Assembly (NCBI GenBank): GCA_903878085.1
Contig: CAIRGJ010000046.1
Location: 62,001-126,000 of the forward strand
DNA: 64,000 bases
Direction: 5' to 3'
Source: an uncultured Hyphomicrobiales bacterium
GTDB lineage: Bacteria; Pseudomonadota; Alphaproteobacteria; Rhizobiales; Xanthobacteraceae
Every line of letters starts with the position of its first letter. Position 1 is the first letter of the stretch. Under the pieces are notes generated by a model. That model saw only the letters and a list, made by a program, of their open reading frames with translations, did not search any database and was not told where the DNA came from. Position numbers and translations under genes: made by a program. This document shows positions 48,876 through 56,942 of this stretch, one piece after another.

Positions 48876-49132
48876 TGACGATAAAATTGCGCTATTTCGC
48901 CTGGGTGCGCGAGCGCGTCGGCAAAGCCGAAGAAGATGTCGAGGTGCCGGCTGGCATCGCCACGGTCGGTGAGCTGATGACGTGGCTGGCCTCACGCGGC
49001 GAGGAATACGCCCACGCTTTCGACAATCCGAAGGTGATCCGCGCGGCCATCGACAAGACCCACGTCAAGCCGCAAAGCCCCATCGGAACCGCCTCGGAAA
49101 TCGCGTTTTTTCCGCCGATGACCGGCGGATAG
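48875..49132 (+). CDS. moaD: molybdopterin synthase small subunit MoaD
   Basis: An 85-residue ubiquitin-fold sulfur carrier: MTIKLRYFAWVRERVGKAEEDVEVP at the N-terminus and the essential C-terminal Gly-Gly in FFPPMTGG. It is charged with sulfur and passes it to precursor Z with MoaE. Its ATG overlaps the pgsA stop. MoaE follows after 32 bases. Confidence 0.95.
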   Translation: MTIKLRYFAWVRERVGKAEEDVEVPAGIATVGELMTWLASRGEEYAHAFDNPKVIRAAIDKTHVKPQSPIGTASEIAFFPPMTGG

Positions 49133-49164
49133 CCTCCGCCGCGGCGCGGTAGTACATTCCTCCC

Positions 49165-49650
49165 ATGATCACAACCATCCGTATTCAGCGCGAGCCGTTC
49201 GACGCCGCCACCGAGGCTAAAAAGCTTTCGGCTAAGCGCACCGATGTCGGCGCGCTGGTGACGTTCACTGGCATCTGTCGCGGCAACGAAGGCGCCGAGC
49301 CGATCGCGGCGCTGACGCTCGAGCATTATCCCGGCATGGCGGAAGCCGAGATCGAGCGCCACGTCACTGAGGCGATCGAACGCTGGCCGCTGCTGGGCGT
49401 TACCGTGATCCATCGCCACGGCCGCATCGTGCCCGGCGAAGACATCATGATGGTGGCCACCGCATCCTCGCATCGCGAGGCGGCGTTCGCCGCGGCGGAA
49501 TTCCTGATGGATTATCTCAAGACCCGCGCCCCGTTCTGGAAACAGGTCGAGAAGGCGGACGGGAAAATCTGGGTCGAGGCGAAAGCGACGGATGACGTTG
49601 CTGCCGGGCGCTGGGCTGCGCCGGACAAGAAGCACCAAGCGGCGGAATGA
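49165..49650 (+). CDS. moaE: molybdopterin synthase large subunit MoaE
   Basis: A 161-residue molybdopterin synthase subunit. Conserved parts are VGALVTFTGICRGNEGAEPIAALTLEHYPGMAEAEIERHV, HRHGRIVPGEDIMMVATASSHREAAFAAAEFLMDYLK, and PFWKQVEKADGKIWVEA with the active-site lysines. It follows moaD and ends in an ATGA overlap with the next gene. Ordinary for the family. Confidence 0.96.
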   Translation: MITTIRIQREPFDAATEAKKLSAKRTDVGALVTFTGICRGNEGAEPIAALTLEHYPGMAEAEIERHVTEAIERWPLLGVTVIHRHGRIVPGEDIMMVATASSHREAAFAAAEFLMDYLKTRAPFWKQVEKADGKIWVEAKATDDVAAGRWAAPDKKHQAAE

Positions 49651-50612
49651 GGGGCGCCATGGTTCCCATTGTGGTCGCGGCGGTCGCGATGATTGCGCTC
49701 GGCGCGCATTCGGCGCCGGCGGCGGAAGTCTCCTATTACGACGTGACGCGCGGCGCGCATCCGCATGATGTGGCGCCCGCGCCGGACGGAAAAGTTTGGT
49801 ACACCGCGCAAAGCCAGGGCGCGCTCGGCATTCTCGATCCGAAGACACGCAAGGTGGTGCAGGTGCCGCTCGGCCCGGACGCCGCGCCGCACGGCGTCAT
49901 CGTCGGACCCGACCGCGCGGCCTGGATCACCGAAGGCGGCCAGAACGCCATCGCGCGCTTCGATCCCGCCACCAACGCGGTGAAACTGTTTCGGCTGCCC
50001 GCCGAATTTGCCAACGCCAATCTCAACACCGCGACCTTCGACCGCAAAGGCATTCTCTGGTTCACCGGTCAAAACGGCGTCTACGGCCGGGTCGATCCAG
50101 CGACCGGCAAGGTCGACGCGTGGAAGGCGCCGAAGGGCGTCGGCCCTTACGGCATCACCACGACGCCGAACGGCGACGTCTGGTATGCCTCACTCGCCGG
50201 CGATCATATCGCCAAGATCGACACCGTGAGCGGCGACGCGTTCGTGGTGCAGCCGCCCAAGCCCGGCGTCGGTCCCCGCCGCATCTGGCCGGATTCCAAG
50301 GGGGCGTTGTGGGTGAGCTTCTGGAACAGCGGCGAGGTCGGCCGCTACGATCCGATCGGCAAGACCTGGAAAGTGTGGCCGCTGCCGAAGAGCAAGCAGG
50401 GCTGCTACGCGGTCTTCGTCGATGACAAAGACAAGGTCTGGCTGACCGATTGGTCCGCCAACGCCATCGTGCGCTTCGATCCCATCACCGAGAAATTCGA
50501 GAGCTTCCCGAGCGACCGGCGCAATGCCGCGGTGCGCCAGATGCTCGGCCGGCCCGGCGAATTGTGGGCCGCCGAATCCGGCACCGACCGGCTGGTGGTG
50601 ATCCGGGATTAG
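49647..50612 (+). CDS. Vgb/SMP-30-type six-bladed propeller lyase-like protein, secreted
   Basis: A 321-residue exported propeller protein related to streptogramin/virginiamycin B lyase (Vgb). Signal peptide MRGAMVPIVVAAVAMIALGAHSAPAAE, then six repeated blades with the G-x-V-W pattern: DGKVWYTAQ, DRAAWITEGGQN, GILWFTGQNG, NGDVWYASLAG, GALWVSFWNSG, DKVWLTDWSAN. The Vgb enzyme inactivates type B streptogramins, but homologues have other or unknown roles. It shares an ATGA overlap with moaE. Whether it is translationally coupled only, or functionally linked to molybdenum enzymes, is unknown. Confidence 0.85.
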   Translation: MRGAMVPIVVAAVAMIALGAHSAPAAEVSYYDVTRGAHPHDVAPAPDGKVWYTAQSQGALGILDPKTRKVVQVPLGPDAAPHGVIVGPDRAAWITEGGQNAIARFDPATNAVKLFRLPAEFANANLNTATFDRKGILWFTGQNGVYGRVDPATGKVDAWKAPKGVGPYGITTTPNGDVWYASLAGDHIAKIDTVSGDAFVVQPPKPGVGPRRIWPDSKGALWVSFWNSGEVGRYDPIGKTWKVWPLPKSKQGCYAVFVDDKDKVWLTDWSANAIVRFDPITEKFESFPSDRRNAAVRQMLGRPGELWAAESGTDRLVVIRD

Positions 50613-50620
50613 GCGGCAGA

Positions 50621-51409
50621 ATGTCAGCCATGTCCTTCGATTCGGGTCTGAACCGCCGCCACATCCTGCAACTGCTCGCGGGCGCCGGCGCCTATATGGC
50701 CGGCATCGCGCCAAGCGCTGCGGGCGAACAACGCATCGGTGTGCTGATCGAGCAGGCGAAAACGCTGCCGTCCGTCGCGCAGCGCGTCGATTTCATCGCG
50801 GCGGCGCTGCGCGGCACCCGTTACCGGGGATATACGCTGATCGGCGGTCCGCGGCGGGCGGAAAAATTCGTCGCGCGCGACGACGCCTTCGATTGCGTGA
50901 CGTTCTGCGAAACCGTGCTGGCCGCAGCGATTGCCAAGGCGCCCGCCGAGTTCGACGCGACGTTGCGCAACATCCGCTATCACAATGGCGTGGTGGCCTG
51001 GCGCGAGCGCAATCATTATTTCTTCGAGTGGGGCCAGCACAACGTCGAGAACAAGACCTGCCGTTGGGTGGCGATGGACGGCTCGATCGACATGCAAAAG
51101 ACCGTCAACACGCAGCGCGGCCTAAGCCGCCGAAAATTTCCGATGCTGGTTATTCCACGCGCGACGGTACTGGCCAACAAAAGCCAGCTTGCCGCCGGCG
51201 ACATCATCGGCTTTGTCAGTCAGCGGCGAAATCTGGATTATTTCCACGTCGGCTTTGTCACCTTCGACGGCAAAGGTGAGCTTGTACTGCGCCACGCGTC
51301 GCAAAGCCGGCATCGCGTGCTTGACGAAAGCATGGACCAATTCCTGATTGAAAATCGGGTGCGCTACGTCACGCTGCTGCGGCCGGAAGAGCCGGCCGGA
51401 AAAGCCTGA
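50621..51409 (+). CDS. DUF1460 family (amidase-like) protein with a Tat signal
   Basis: A 262-residue exported protein. Its N-terminus LNRRHILQLLAGAGAYMAGIAPSAAGE contains a twin-arginine signal (R-R-H-I-L). The rest is a DUF1460 domain: FDCVTFCETVLAAAIAK (conserved cysteine), IRYHNGVVAWRERNHYFFEWG and GDIIGFVS, LDYFHVGFVTF. Papain-like peptidoglycan amidase activity is the family expectation, unproved. It follows the propeller gene by nine bases, likely the same operon. Either ATG (50621 or 50630) is possible. Confidence 0.85.
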   Translation: MSAMSFDSGLNRRHILQLLAGAGAYMAGIAPSAAGEQRIGVLIEQAKTLPSVAQRVDFIAAALRGTRYRGYTLIGGPRRAEKFVARDDAFDCVTFCETVLAAAIAKAPAEFDATLRNIRYHNGVVAWRERNHYFFEWGQHNVENKTCRWVAMDGSIDMQKTVNTQRGLSRRKFPMLVIPRATVLANKSQLAAGDIIGFVSQRRNLDYFHVGFVTFDGKGELVLRHASQSRHRVLDESMDQFLIENRVRYVTLLRPEEPAGKA

Positions 51410-51413
51410 TGTC

Positions 51414-51497
51414 ATGGCCGGGCTTGTCCCGGCCATCCCGCTCAGTGAATTGCCATCCTAAGCGGGGTCACCGGGGCAAGCCCGGTGACGACACGCA
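51414..51497. repeat. inverted repeats between the DUF1460 and ilvE genes
   Basis: TGGCCGGGCTTGTCCCGGCCA forms a 9-bp stem, and CACCGGGGCAAGCCCGGTG forms another, between convergent genes. This paired pattern is a common Rhizobiales intergenic element and may act as a bidirectional transcription end. Confidence 0.7.
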
Positions 51498-51501
51498 TGG
51501 T

Positions 51502-52392
51502 TCAGGCCGCGGCCGCCTTAAGGCCGTTCACTTCCGCCGTGTAGTCTTCCATCAGCGTCTTGGTGATGCCTCCTGGATTGAAATTCCAGTGCGCGATCTC
51601 CGACACTGCGGTGACTTCCGCCGCCGACCCGGTGATGAAGCATTCGGAAAATTCGGTCAGCTCATCGGGCAGAATGCGGCGCTCGATCACTTCGAAGCCG
51701 CGCTTCTTCGCCAGCCCGATCACGGTTTGCCGGGTCAGGCCGTCGAGGAAGCAGTCGGCCAGCGGCGTGTGGATCTTGCCGTCGCGCACGAAGAAGATAT
51801 TGGCGCCGGTGCATTCGGCAACGCGGCCTTCCCAATCCAGCATCATGGCGTCGGCATAGCCTTTGCGCTCCGCCGCATGTTTGGAGATGGTGCAGATCAT
51901 GTAGAGGCCGGCGGCCTTGGCGCGGCACGGCGCGGTCTTCGGATCGGGCCGGCGATAGTCGGCGAGGTCGAGGCGAATGCCCTTGAGGCGCTGCTCGGGA
52001 TCGAAATAGCTCGGCCATTCCCAGCTGGCGATGGCGAGGTGGATCTGATTGTTCTGCGCCGAGACGCCCATCATCTCCGAACCGCGCCAGGCGATCGGGC
52101 GGACATAGGCTTCCTTGCGGCCGTTCTTCTCGACCACCAGTTTCTTGGCGGCGTCGATCTCGGCGACCGTGAAGGGAATTTCAAAATCGAGGATTTGGGC
52201 CGACCGCTTCAGCCGCTCGGAATGTTCGGTCGACTTGAAGATGCGGCCGCCATAGGCGCGTTCGCCTTCGAACACGGCGCTCGCATAATGCAGGCCATGG
52301 CTCAGCACGTGGAGATTGGCCTCGCCCCAGGGCACCAGCTTGCCGTCGTACCAGATGACGCCTTCGAGCCGGTCGTAGGATTGGGCAGCCAT
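51502..52392 (-). CDS. ilvE: branched-chain amino acid aminotransferase
   Basis: A 296-residue PLP aminotransferase of fold type IV for valine, leucine and isoleucine. Motifs: HVLSHGLHYASAVFEGERAYGG, AYVRPIAWRGSEMMGV, the PLP-lysine region SKHAAERKGYADAMMLDWEGRVAECTGANIFFVRDGKIHTP, DGLTRQTVI, and CFITGSAAEVTAV. The start at 52392 follows CAGGAGGAATAC. It is divergent from the marR gene; a repeat lies in between. Confidence 0.96.
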   Translation of the reverse strand: MAAQSYDRLEGVIWYDGKLVPWGEANLHVLSHGLHYASAVFEGERAYGGRIFKSTEHSERLKRSAQILDFEIPFTVAEIDAAKKLVVEKNGRKEAYVRPIAWRGSEMMGVSAQNNQIHLAIASWEWPSYFDPEQRLKGIRLDLADYRRPDPKTAPCRAKAAGLYMICTISKHAAERKGYADAMMLDWEGRVAECTGANIFFVRDGKIHTPLADCFLDGLTRQTVIGLAKKRGFEVIERRILPDELTEFSECFITGSAAEVTAVSEIAHWNFNPGGITKTLMEDYTAEVNGLKAAAA

Positions 52393-52423
52393 GTATTCCT
52401 CCTGAACTCTAAACTGTTTCCTG

Positions 52424-52472
52424 GCGCATGATCCGGTCCGAAAACCGGTTCCCACTTTTCGGGATCATGCGC
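52424..52472. repeat. GCGCATGAT palindromic repeat, short form (copy 3)
   Basis: GCGCATGATCCGGTCCGAAA ... CCGGTTCCCACTTTTCGGGA then TCATGCGC, about 49 bp, in the divergent region of ilvE and marR. Confidence 0.9.
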
Positions 52473-52667
52473 CGCCAGGGCCTTTGCGGCCGCTTCTGCC
52501 GCTGTGATGGCGCATTTTCAGCGCTACTTCCAACACTTTGCGTCGTCGGGCAACACCCGGTATGACTGACGCAAGTGCCGGCCGGAAGCTGCTTGGTGTG
52601 GTCGGGATAGGGCTCTTAAGCACTATCCTTTCGTCCGTAGCGGACTTTTTGTAACATAAAATCAAAA

Positions 52668-52688
52668 TATGTCAACATGGCTGACATA
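52668..52688. promoter_or_regulatory. inverted repeat operator overlapping the marR start
   Basis: TATGTCA (52668-52674) and TGACATA (52682-52688) form a perfect 7-bp inverted repeat with a seven-base spacer, covering the ATG at 52677. MarR-family proteins usually bind such palindromes and repress their own gene; binding here would block transcription start or translation directly. Confidence 0.6.
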
Positions 52689-53231
52689 AATATGAGCGCG
52701 AAAACCGCCGCAGCCGCCGGTCTGACCGAGCGCCCCGCTGCGCCTGCGGCTGCGCCGGCCCAGCCGATCTGGGACATCATCGAACTGCTGTTCTTTGCCT
52801 ATCGCGATTTCGTCGGCGATCCCGACGAGGTGCTGTCGAAGCTGGCCTTCGGCCGCGCCCATCACCGGGTGCTGCATTTCGTCAACCGCAATCCCGGCAT
52901 GAAGGTCGCCGACCTCCTGGAAATCCTCAACATCACCAAGCAGTCGCTCGGCCGCGTGCTCAAGCAATTGGTCGACCAGGGCTTCGTGGTGCAGAAGGAA
53001 GGCGCGCAGGACCGCCGGCAGCGGCTGCTGTTCGTGACGCCGAAGGGCGAGGCGCTGGCGCTCAAGCTCGCCGTTTTGCAGACCGAGCGTATCACCCGCG
53101 CCTTCAGCGAACTGGGGCCCGGCGCCCACGAGGCGGCGCGCCGCTTTCTGACCGCCATGATCGACAGCGACAATCGCGAAGGCGTGCTGCGCCAGATCGC
53201 GCGCGCCGACCATGCCAAGGCGCGGAGTTGA
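52677..53231 (+). CDS. MarR family transcriptional regulator (PetP-like)
   Basis: A 184-residue winged-helix regulator: an Ala-rich N-terminal extension, then IIELLFFAYRDFVGDPDEVLSK, HHRVLHFVNRNPGMKVADLLEILNITKQSLGRVLKQLVDQGFVVQKEGAQDRRQRLLFVTPKGEALALK. The recognition helix NITKQSLGRVLKQL and the wing DRRQRLLFVT are typical. Two ATGs (52677, 52692) are possible; no ribosome site is seen for either, so leaderless translation is conceivable. The order marR, response regulator, kinase recalls petP-petR genes described in Rhodobacter, though identity with PetP is an inference. Confidence 0.85.
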   Translation: MADINMSAKTAAAAGLTERPAAPAAAPAQPIWDIIELLFFAYRDFVGDPDEVLSKLAFGRAHHRVLHFVNRNPGMKVADLLEILNITKQSLGRVLKQLVDQGFVVQKEGAQDRRQRLLFVTPKGEALALKLAVLQTERITRAFSELGPGAHEAARRFLTAMIDSDNREGVLRQIARADHAKARS

Positions 53232-53246
53232 GCGGAGCTTGAAGCG

Positions 53247-53957
53247 ATGCCAATGACCCGGCCCGCCACGCTTGCCGACGATGCTCCGCATCTGTTGGTG
53301 GTCGACGACGACCGCCGCATCCGCGATCTATTGTCGCGCTTTCTGTCCGCCGAAGGCTATCGGGTCAGTACCGCCGACAACGCCGCCGACGCCCGCGCCA
53401 AACTCGTGGGCCTGAGCTTCGATCTGCTCATTCTCGATGTCATGATGCCCGGCGAGAGCGGTTTCGATTTCGCGCAATCGCTGCGCGGCAGTTCCAGTGT
53501 GCCGATCCTGATGCTGACCGCGCGCGACGCCGCCGAGAGCCGCATCAAGGGTCTCGAAATGGGCGCCGACGATTATCTGTCGAAGCCATTCGAGCCGCGC
53601 GAGCTTTCATTGCGCATCGCCAGCATTCTCAAACGCACCAAGCCAACGGCGCCGCCGCTGGCGGAATCGGTGCGCTTCGGTCCGTTCGTCTATCATCTGG
53701 GGCGCGGCGAACTGCGCCGCGGCGAAGACGCTATCCGGCTGACCGACCGCGAACGCGAGATGCTGCGCATCCTGGCGGCGACGCCGGGCGAGACCGTGGC
53801 GCGTCTGGCGCTCGCCGGTAATGGCGGCACCGTGAGCGAGCGCGCTGTCGACGTGCAGGTCAACCGGCTGCGGCGCAAGATCGAACGCGATCCCGCAGAC
53901 CCAATGTTCGTGCAGACGGTGCGCGGCATCGGCTACCGGCTGGTGGTGACAACATGA
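53247..53957 (+). CDS. OmpR-family response regulator (PetR-like)
   Basis: A 236-residue regulator with receiver (LLVVDDDRRIRDL, phosphoacceptor in DLLILDVMMPGESG, DDYLSKPFEPREL) and winged helix (LTDREREMLRILA, GGTVSERAVDVQVNRLRRKIERDPADPMFVQTVRGIGYRLV). It starts 15 bases after the MarR stop and overlaps the kinase start (ATGA). The trio behaves as an operon. In Rhodobacter the homologous PetR controls cytochrome bc1 genes; the target here is unknown. Confidence 0.92.
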   Translation: MPMTRPATLADDAPHLLVVDDDRRIRDLLSRFLSAEGYRVSTADNAADARAKLVGLSFDLLILDVMMPGESGFDFAQSLRGSSSVPILMLTARDAAESRIKGLEMGADDYLSKPFEPRELSLRIASILKRTKPTAPPLAESVRFGPFVYHLGRGELRRGEDAIRLTDREREMLRILAATPGETVARLALAGNGGTVSERAVDVQVNRLRRKIERDPADPMFVQTVRGIGYRLVVTT

Positions 53958-55411
53958 CCAGCCTCGACGCCGGCATCGCCAGTCTCCGCACCACGGTCGA
54001 CCGGCTGGTGCGCGCCTGGCAGTGGTACGACGCGATCCCGTGGGTGCGGCGCATTCACGCGCAGCTCGCCCGCATTCCCGTCGGCTGGCGCCGCATGAGC
54101 CACTGGCTCAATAGCGTGATGCCGAAAGGCCTCTATGCGCGCGCGCTGCTGATCATCATCGCGCCGATGGTGATCCTGCAATCGGTGATCGCTTTCGTTT
54201 TCATGGAGCGGCATTGGAACGTCGTCACGCAGCGGCTGTCGGCCGGCGTGGTGCAGGACATCGGCGCGTTGATCGATGTCTATCGCGGCTATCCGCAGGA
54301 CCCCGACCTGGCGCAGATCCGGCGCATCGCGCAGGAGCGGCTCGGACTGGTGGTGGATTTCCTGCCGCTCGCGGATATGCCGCCGCCGGGACCGAAACCG
54401 TTCTTTTCGCTGCTGGACCAGACGCTGTCCGAAGAGCTGCGCAAACAGATCGGGCGGCCTTACTGGCTCGATACCGTCGGCAAATCGGCGCTGGTCGAGA
54501 TCAGGGTTCAACTCGACAAGAACGTGATGCGGGTGTTCGCGCGGCGCAGCGCCGCCTATGCGTCGAATTCGGAAATCTTTCTGCTGTGGATGGTCGGCAC
54601 CTCGGCGGTGCTGCTGTTCGTCGCCATCATTTTTCTGCGCAATCAGATCAAGCCGATCCTTAAATTGGCCGACGCCGCCGAAAGTTTCGGCAAAGGCCGC
54701 GACGCGCCGAACTTCCGGCCGCGCGGCGCGCGCGAGGTGCGGCGCGCGGCGGCGGCTTTCATCGAGATGAAGACGCGCATCGAGCGCGCCATCGAGCAGC
54801 GCACGGCGATGTTGGCCGGCGTGTCGCACGACCTGCGCACGGTATTGACGCGCTTCAAGCTCGAACTGGCTTTGATCGACGAGACGCCGGAAACCGAGGC
54901 GATGAAGAAGGACGTCGATGAGATGGCGCGCATGCTGGAGGCCTATCTCGCCTTCGCGCGCGGCGATCTCGGCGAGCAGTCGGCGCCGACCGACATGGCG
55001 GCGTTTCTTGAGGAACTCAAGGACGACGTTGAGCGGCATGGCCACAAGGCCACGGTGGTGTTTCACGGCACGCCGATCGTCACGGTGCGGCCGGCGGCAT
55101 TCAAGCGCTGCCTCAGCAATCTGGTGTCGAACGCGTCGCGCTATGCGCCGTCGATCGCGATCACCGGCCATCGCGACCATCGCTATCTGACCGTCACCGT
55201 GGACGACGACGGCCCGGGCATTCCGGCGAATTTGCGCGAGGAAGTGTTCAAGCCGTTCCTGCGGCTCGACGACGCGCGCAATCAGGACGAGGGCGGCACC
55301 GGTCTGGGCCTGGCGATCGCCCGCGACATCGCGCGCTCGCATGGCGGCGACATCGTGCTCGGCGATAGCCCGCTCGGGGGGTTAAGGGCGACGGTAAGGG
55401 TGCCGGTCTAG
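53954..55411 (+). CDS. sensor histidine kinase with an altered H-box
   Basis: A 485-residue membrane kinase. Two membrane segments (about residues 58-80 and 197-220) enclose a periplasmic region of about 115 residues, followed by HAMP, H-box and catalytic ATPase. The H-box is SHDLRTVLTRFKLELAL; the phosphoacceptor histidine is present but the usual proline after HDLRT is Val. The ATP domain is complete: NLVSNASRYA, DDDGPGIP, GGTGLGLAIARDIARSHGGDI. Overlap with the response regulator gene suggests coupled translation. The proline change may affect phosphatase/kinase balance. Confidence 0.92.
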   Translation: MTSLDAGIASLRTTVDRLVRAWQWYDAIPWVRRIHAQLARIPVGWRRMSHWLNSVMPKGLYARALLIIIAPMVILQSVIAFVFMERHWNVVTQRLSAGVVQDIGALIDVYRGYPQDPDLAQIRRIAQERLGLVVDFLPLADMPPPGPKPFFSLLDQTLSEELRKQIGRPYWLDTVGKSALVEIRVQLDKNVMRVFARRSAAYASNSEIFLLWMVGTSAVLLFVAIIFLRNQIKPILKLADAAESFGKGRDAPNFRPRGAREVRRAAAAFIEMKTRIERAIEQRTAMLAGVSHDLRTVLTRFKLELALIDETPETEAMKKDVDEMARMLEAYLAFARGDLGEQSAPTDMAAFLEELKDDVERHGHKATVVFHGTPIVTVRPAAFKRCLSNLVSNASRYAPSIAITGHRDHRYLTVTVDDDGPGIPANLREEVFKPFLRLDDARNQDEGGTGLGLAIARDIARSHGGDIVLGDSPLGGLRATVRVPV

Positions 55412-55476
55412 CACGTATAAGTTGAAATCAGATTTGGAGCGCGTAAGCTTGTCCCGCCGCAACGGGAGGGGACGCT

Positions 55477-56100
55477 ATGCCGAACGCCATGGTGATCGAT
55501 CTGTCGCATCACAATGCCAATCCGGATTTCACGAAAATTCGCGCCGCCGGCGTCGTCGGCGTCATTCACAAGGCGACGCAAGGCACCGGCTTTGCCGATG
55601 CACAATATGCGGCGCGCAAGACCGCCGCGTTGCAAGCGGGACTGCTCTGGGGCGCGTATCATTTCGGCACCGGCGACGATGTCGATACGCAACTCGCCAA
55701 ATTCATCGGCACCGTAAATCCCGACGGCACCTTTGTGCTGGTGCTCGACTTCGAGAAGAACGGGACGACGCCGGCCAATTCGATGTCGCTGGATCAGGCC
55801 ACCGATTTCCTCACCAAGCTCGAGGCGCAAACCGGCCAACAGCCTGTGATCTACACCGGCTCGTATTTGACCGATGTTGCAGGATCGCAGCCGGTGGCGG
55901 ATCTTGCGCAGTACCGCGTGTGGTGGGCGCGTTACTCCGACACGCCGCATTTGCATGCGACCTGGCCGGACTATTGGCTGTGGCAATATTCGGATGGCAC
56001 CAATGGTCCCGACCAGAAGTCGGTCGACGGCGTGGGGCCGTGCGACTGCGACACCTTCAACGGCGACGAAGCGGCGCTGCGGGCAAGCTGGGTTGGCTAG
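55477..56100 (+). CDS. glycoside hydrolase family 25 (lysozyme) protein
   Basis: A 207-residue GH25 muramidase-like enzyme. It begins VIDLSHHNANPDFTKIRAAGVVGVIHKATQGTGFADAQYAARK, with D in VIDLSH and K/T in HKATQG, then LLWGAYHFGTGDD, TFVLVLDFEKN (catalytic D-F-E), PVIYTGSYL and WWARYSDTPH, WPDYWLWQYSDG. No signal peptide is visible. Related cytoplasmic-looking GH25 proteins are often of phage origin. It stands alone, convergent with tetR. Confidence 0.9.
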   Translation: MPNAMVIDLSHHNANPDFTKIRAAGVVGVIHKATQGTGFADAQYAARKTAALQAGLLWGAYHFGTGDDVDTQLAKFIGTVNPDGTFVLVLDFEKNGTTPANSMSLDQATDFLTKLEAQTGQQPVIYTGSYLTDVAGSQPVADLAQYRVWWARYSDTPHLHATWPDYWLWQYSDGTNGPDQKSVDGVGPCDCDTFNGDEAALRASWVG

Positions 56101-56106
56101 CGAAGC

Positions 56107-56814
56107 TTAAGCCGCGCTGGCTTCGGCTGCGCCTTCGTCCACCGGGCGCCGGCGGCGGCGCGGGCCGCGCATGATGCATTTCGGGATCGAACACAGATCG
56201 TCGATGAACCCCGCCCAACGTCCGGCACTGGCCAGGCCGCGGTCGAGCGCCGCCATGGTGCGGTCGAGGCCTTCCTCGTCGTCGTCGACCCACACCGTCA
56301 TGACGCGGGCGAACATCAGCGCCGCGCCCTGGGCGCGTAGCGCGCCGCGCGGGCCGGAGGCGCCGACGCCGGCGGCTTCCAGCATCCATTTCTGCGAGCG
56401 CACCGCCATGACATTGAGCGCCAGCGCCAGCCCCGGATTGCGCCGCGCCGAGCGCATGAGAGAACGCGCCGCTTCTTTGTAAGGCGCCAGCGCTTCGAGC
56501 CGGCGCATCAGCACATCGAACAGACGTTCGCGCACCGGCTCCTCCGCCATATCGGCGTCGCCGCCGTCCAGCACGGCGCGGTCGATGTCCTTGATATGGG
56601 CGCCGAGGATGGCGAGCGTCGAGCCGAATTCGGCGCGCAGTTGCGACAGTTTGATGCCGGCGCGGCCGGCCACTTCGGCGAGGCCAACGTCCTCGAAGGA
56701 CTGTTCGGCCAGTAATTCCATCAGCGCGGCGACCGCCTTGTCGCGGTCGGAGCCGGTGAGCGGCGGGGTGGGCGCAGCTTTAGCCTGGGCTTGGCGCTTG
56801 GGCTTGCGGACCAT
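56107..56814 (-). CDS. TetR family transcriptional regulator
   Basis: A 235-residue protein with an N-terminal helix-turn-helix: DRDKAVAALMELLAEQSFEDVGLAEVAGRAGIKLSQLRAEFGSTLAILGAHIKDIDRAVLDGG, in which the AGIKLSQLRAEFGS recognition helix is TetR-like. The helical ligand domain includes YKEAARSLMRSARRNPGLALALNVMAVRSQKWMLEAAGVG. A basic C-terminus. Start follows GAAGGAGG. Target and ligand unknown. Confidence 0.85.
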   Translation of the reverse strand: MVRKPKRQAQAKAAPTPPLTGSDRDKAVAALMELLAEQSFEDVGLAEVAGRAGIKLSQLRAEFGSTLAILGAHIKDIDRAVLDGGDADMAEEPVRERLFDVLMRRLEALAPYKEAARSLMRSARRNPGLALALNVMAVRSQKWMLEAAGVGASGPRGALRAQGAALMFARVMTVWVDDDEEGLDRTMAALDRGLASAGRWAGFIDDLCSIPKCIMRGPRRRRRPVDEGAAEASAA

Positions 56815-56893
56815 GACGGCCTCCTTCGCGGGTGTCTGATGCCTCTAATTTAGGTCCGCAAAGGCGACGGTTCTAGGGCGGGTCTTTTTGATT

Positions 56894-56942
56894 GCGCATG
56901 ATCTTTTCCGAAAACCGGTTCCCACTTTTCGGGATCATGCGC
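56894..56942. repeat. GCGCATGAT palindromic repeat, short form (copy 4)
   Basis: GCGCATGATCTTTTCCGAAA then ACCGGTTCCCACTTTTCGGG and ATCATGCGC, about 49 bp, ending at the stop of proC. Confidence 0.9.
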
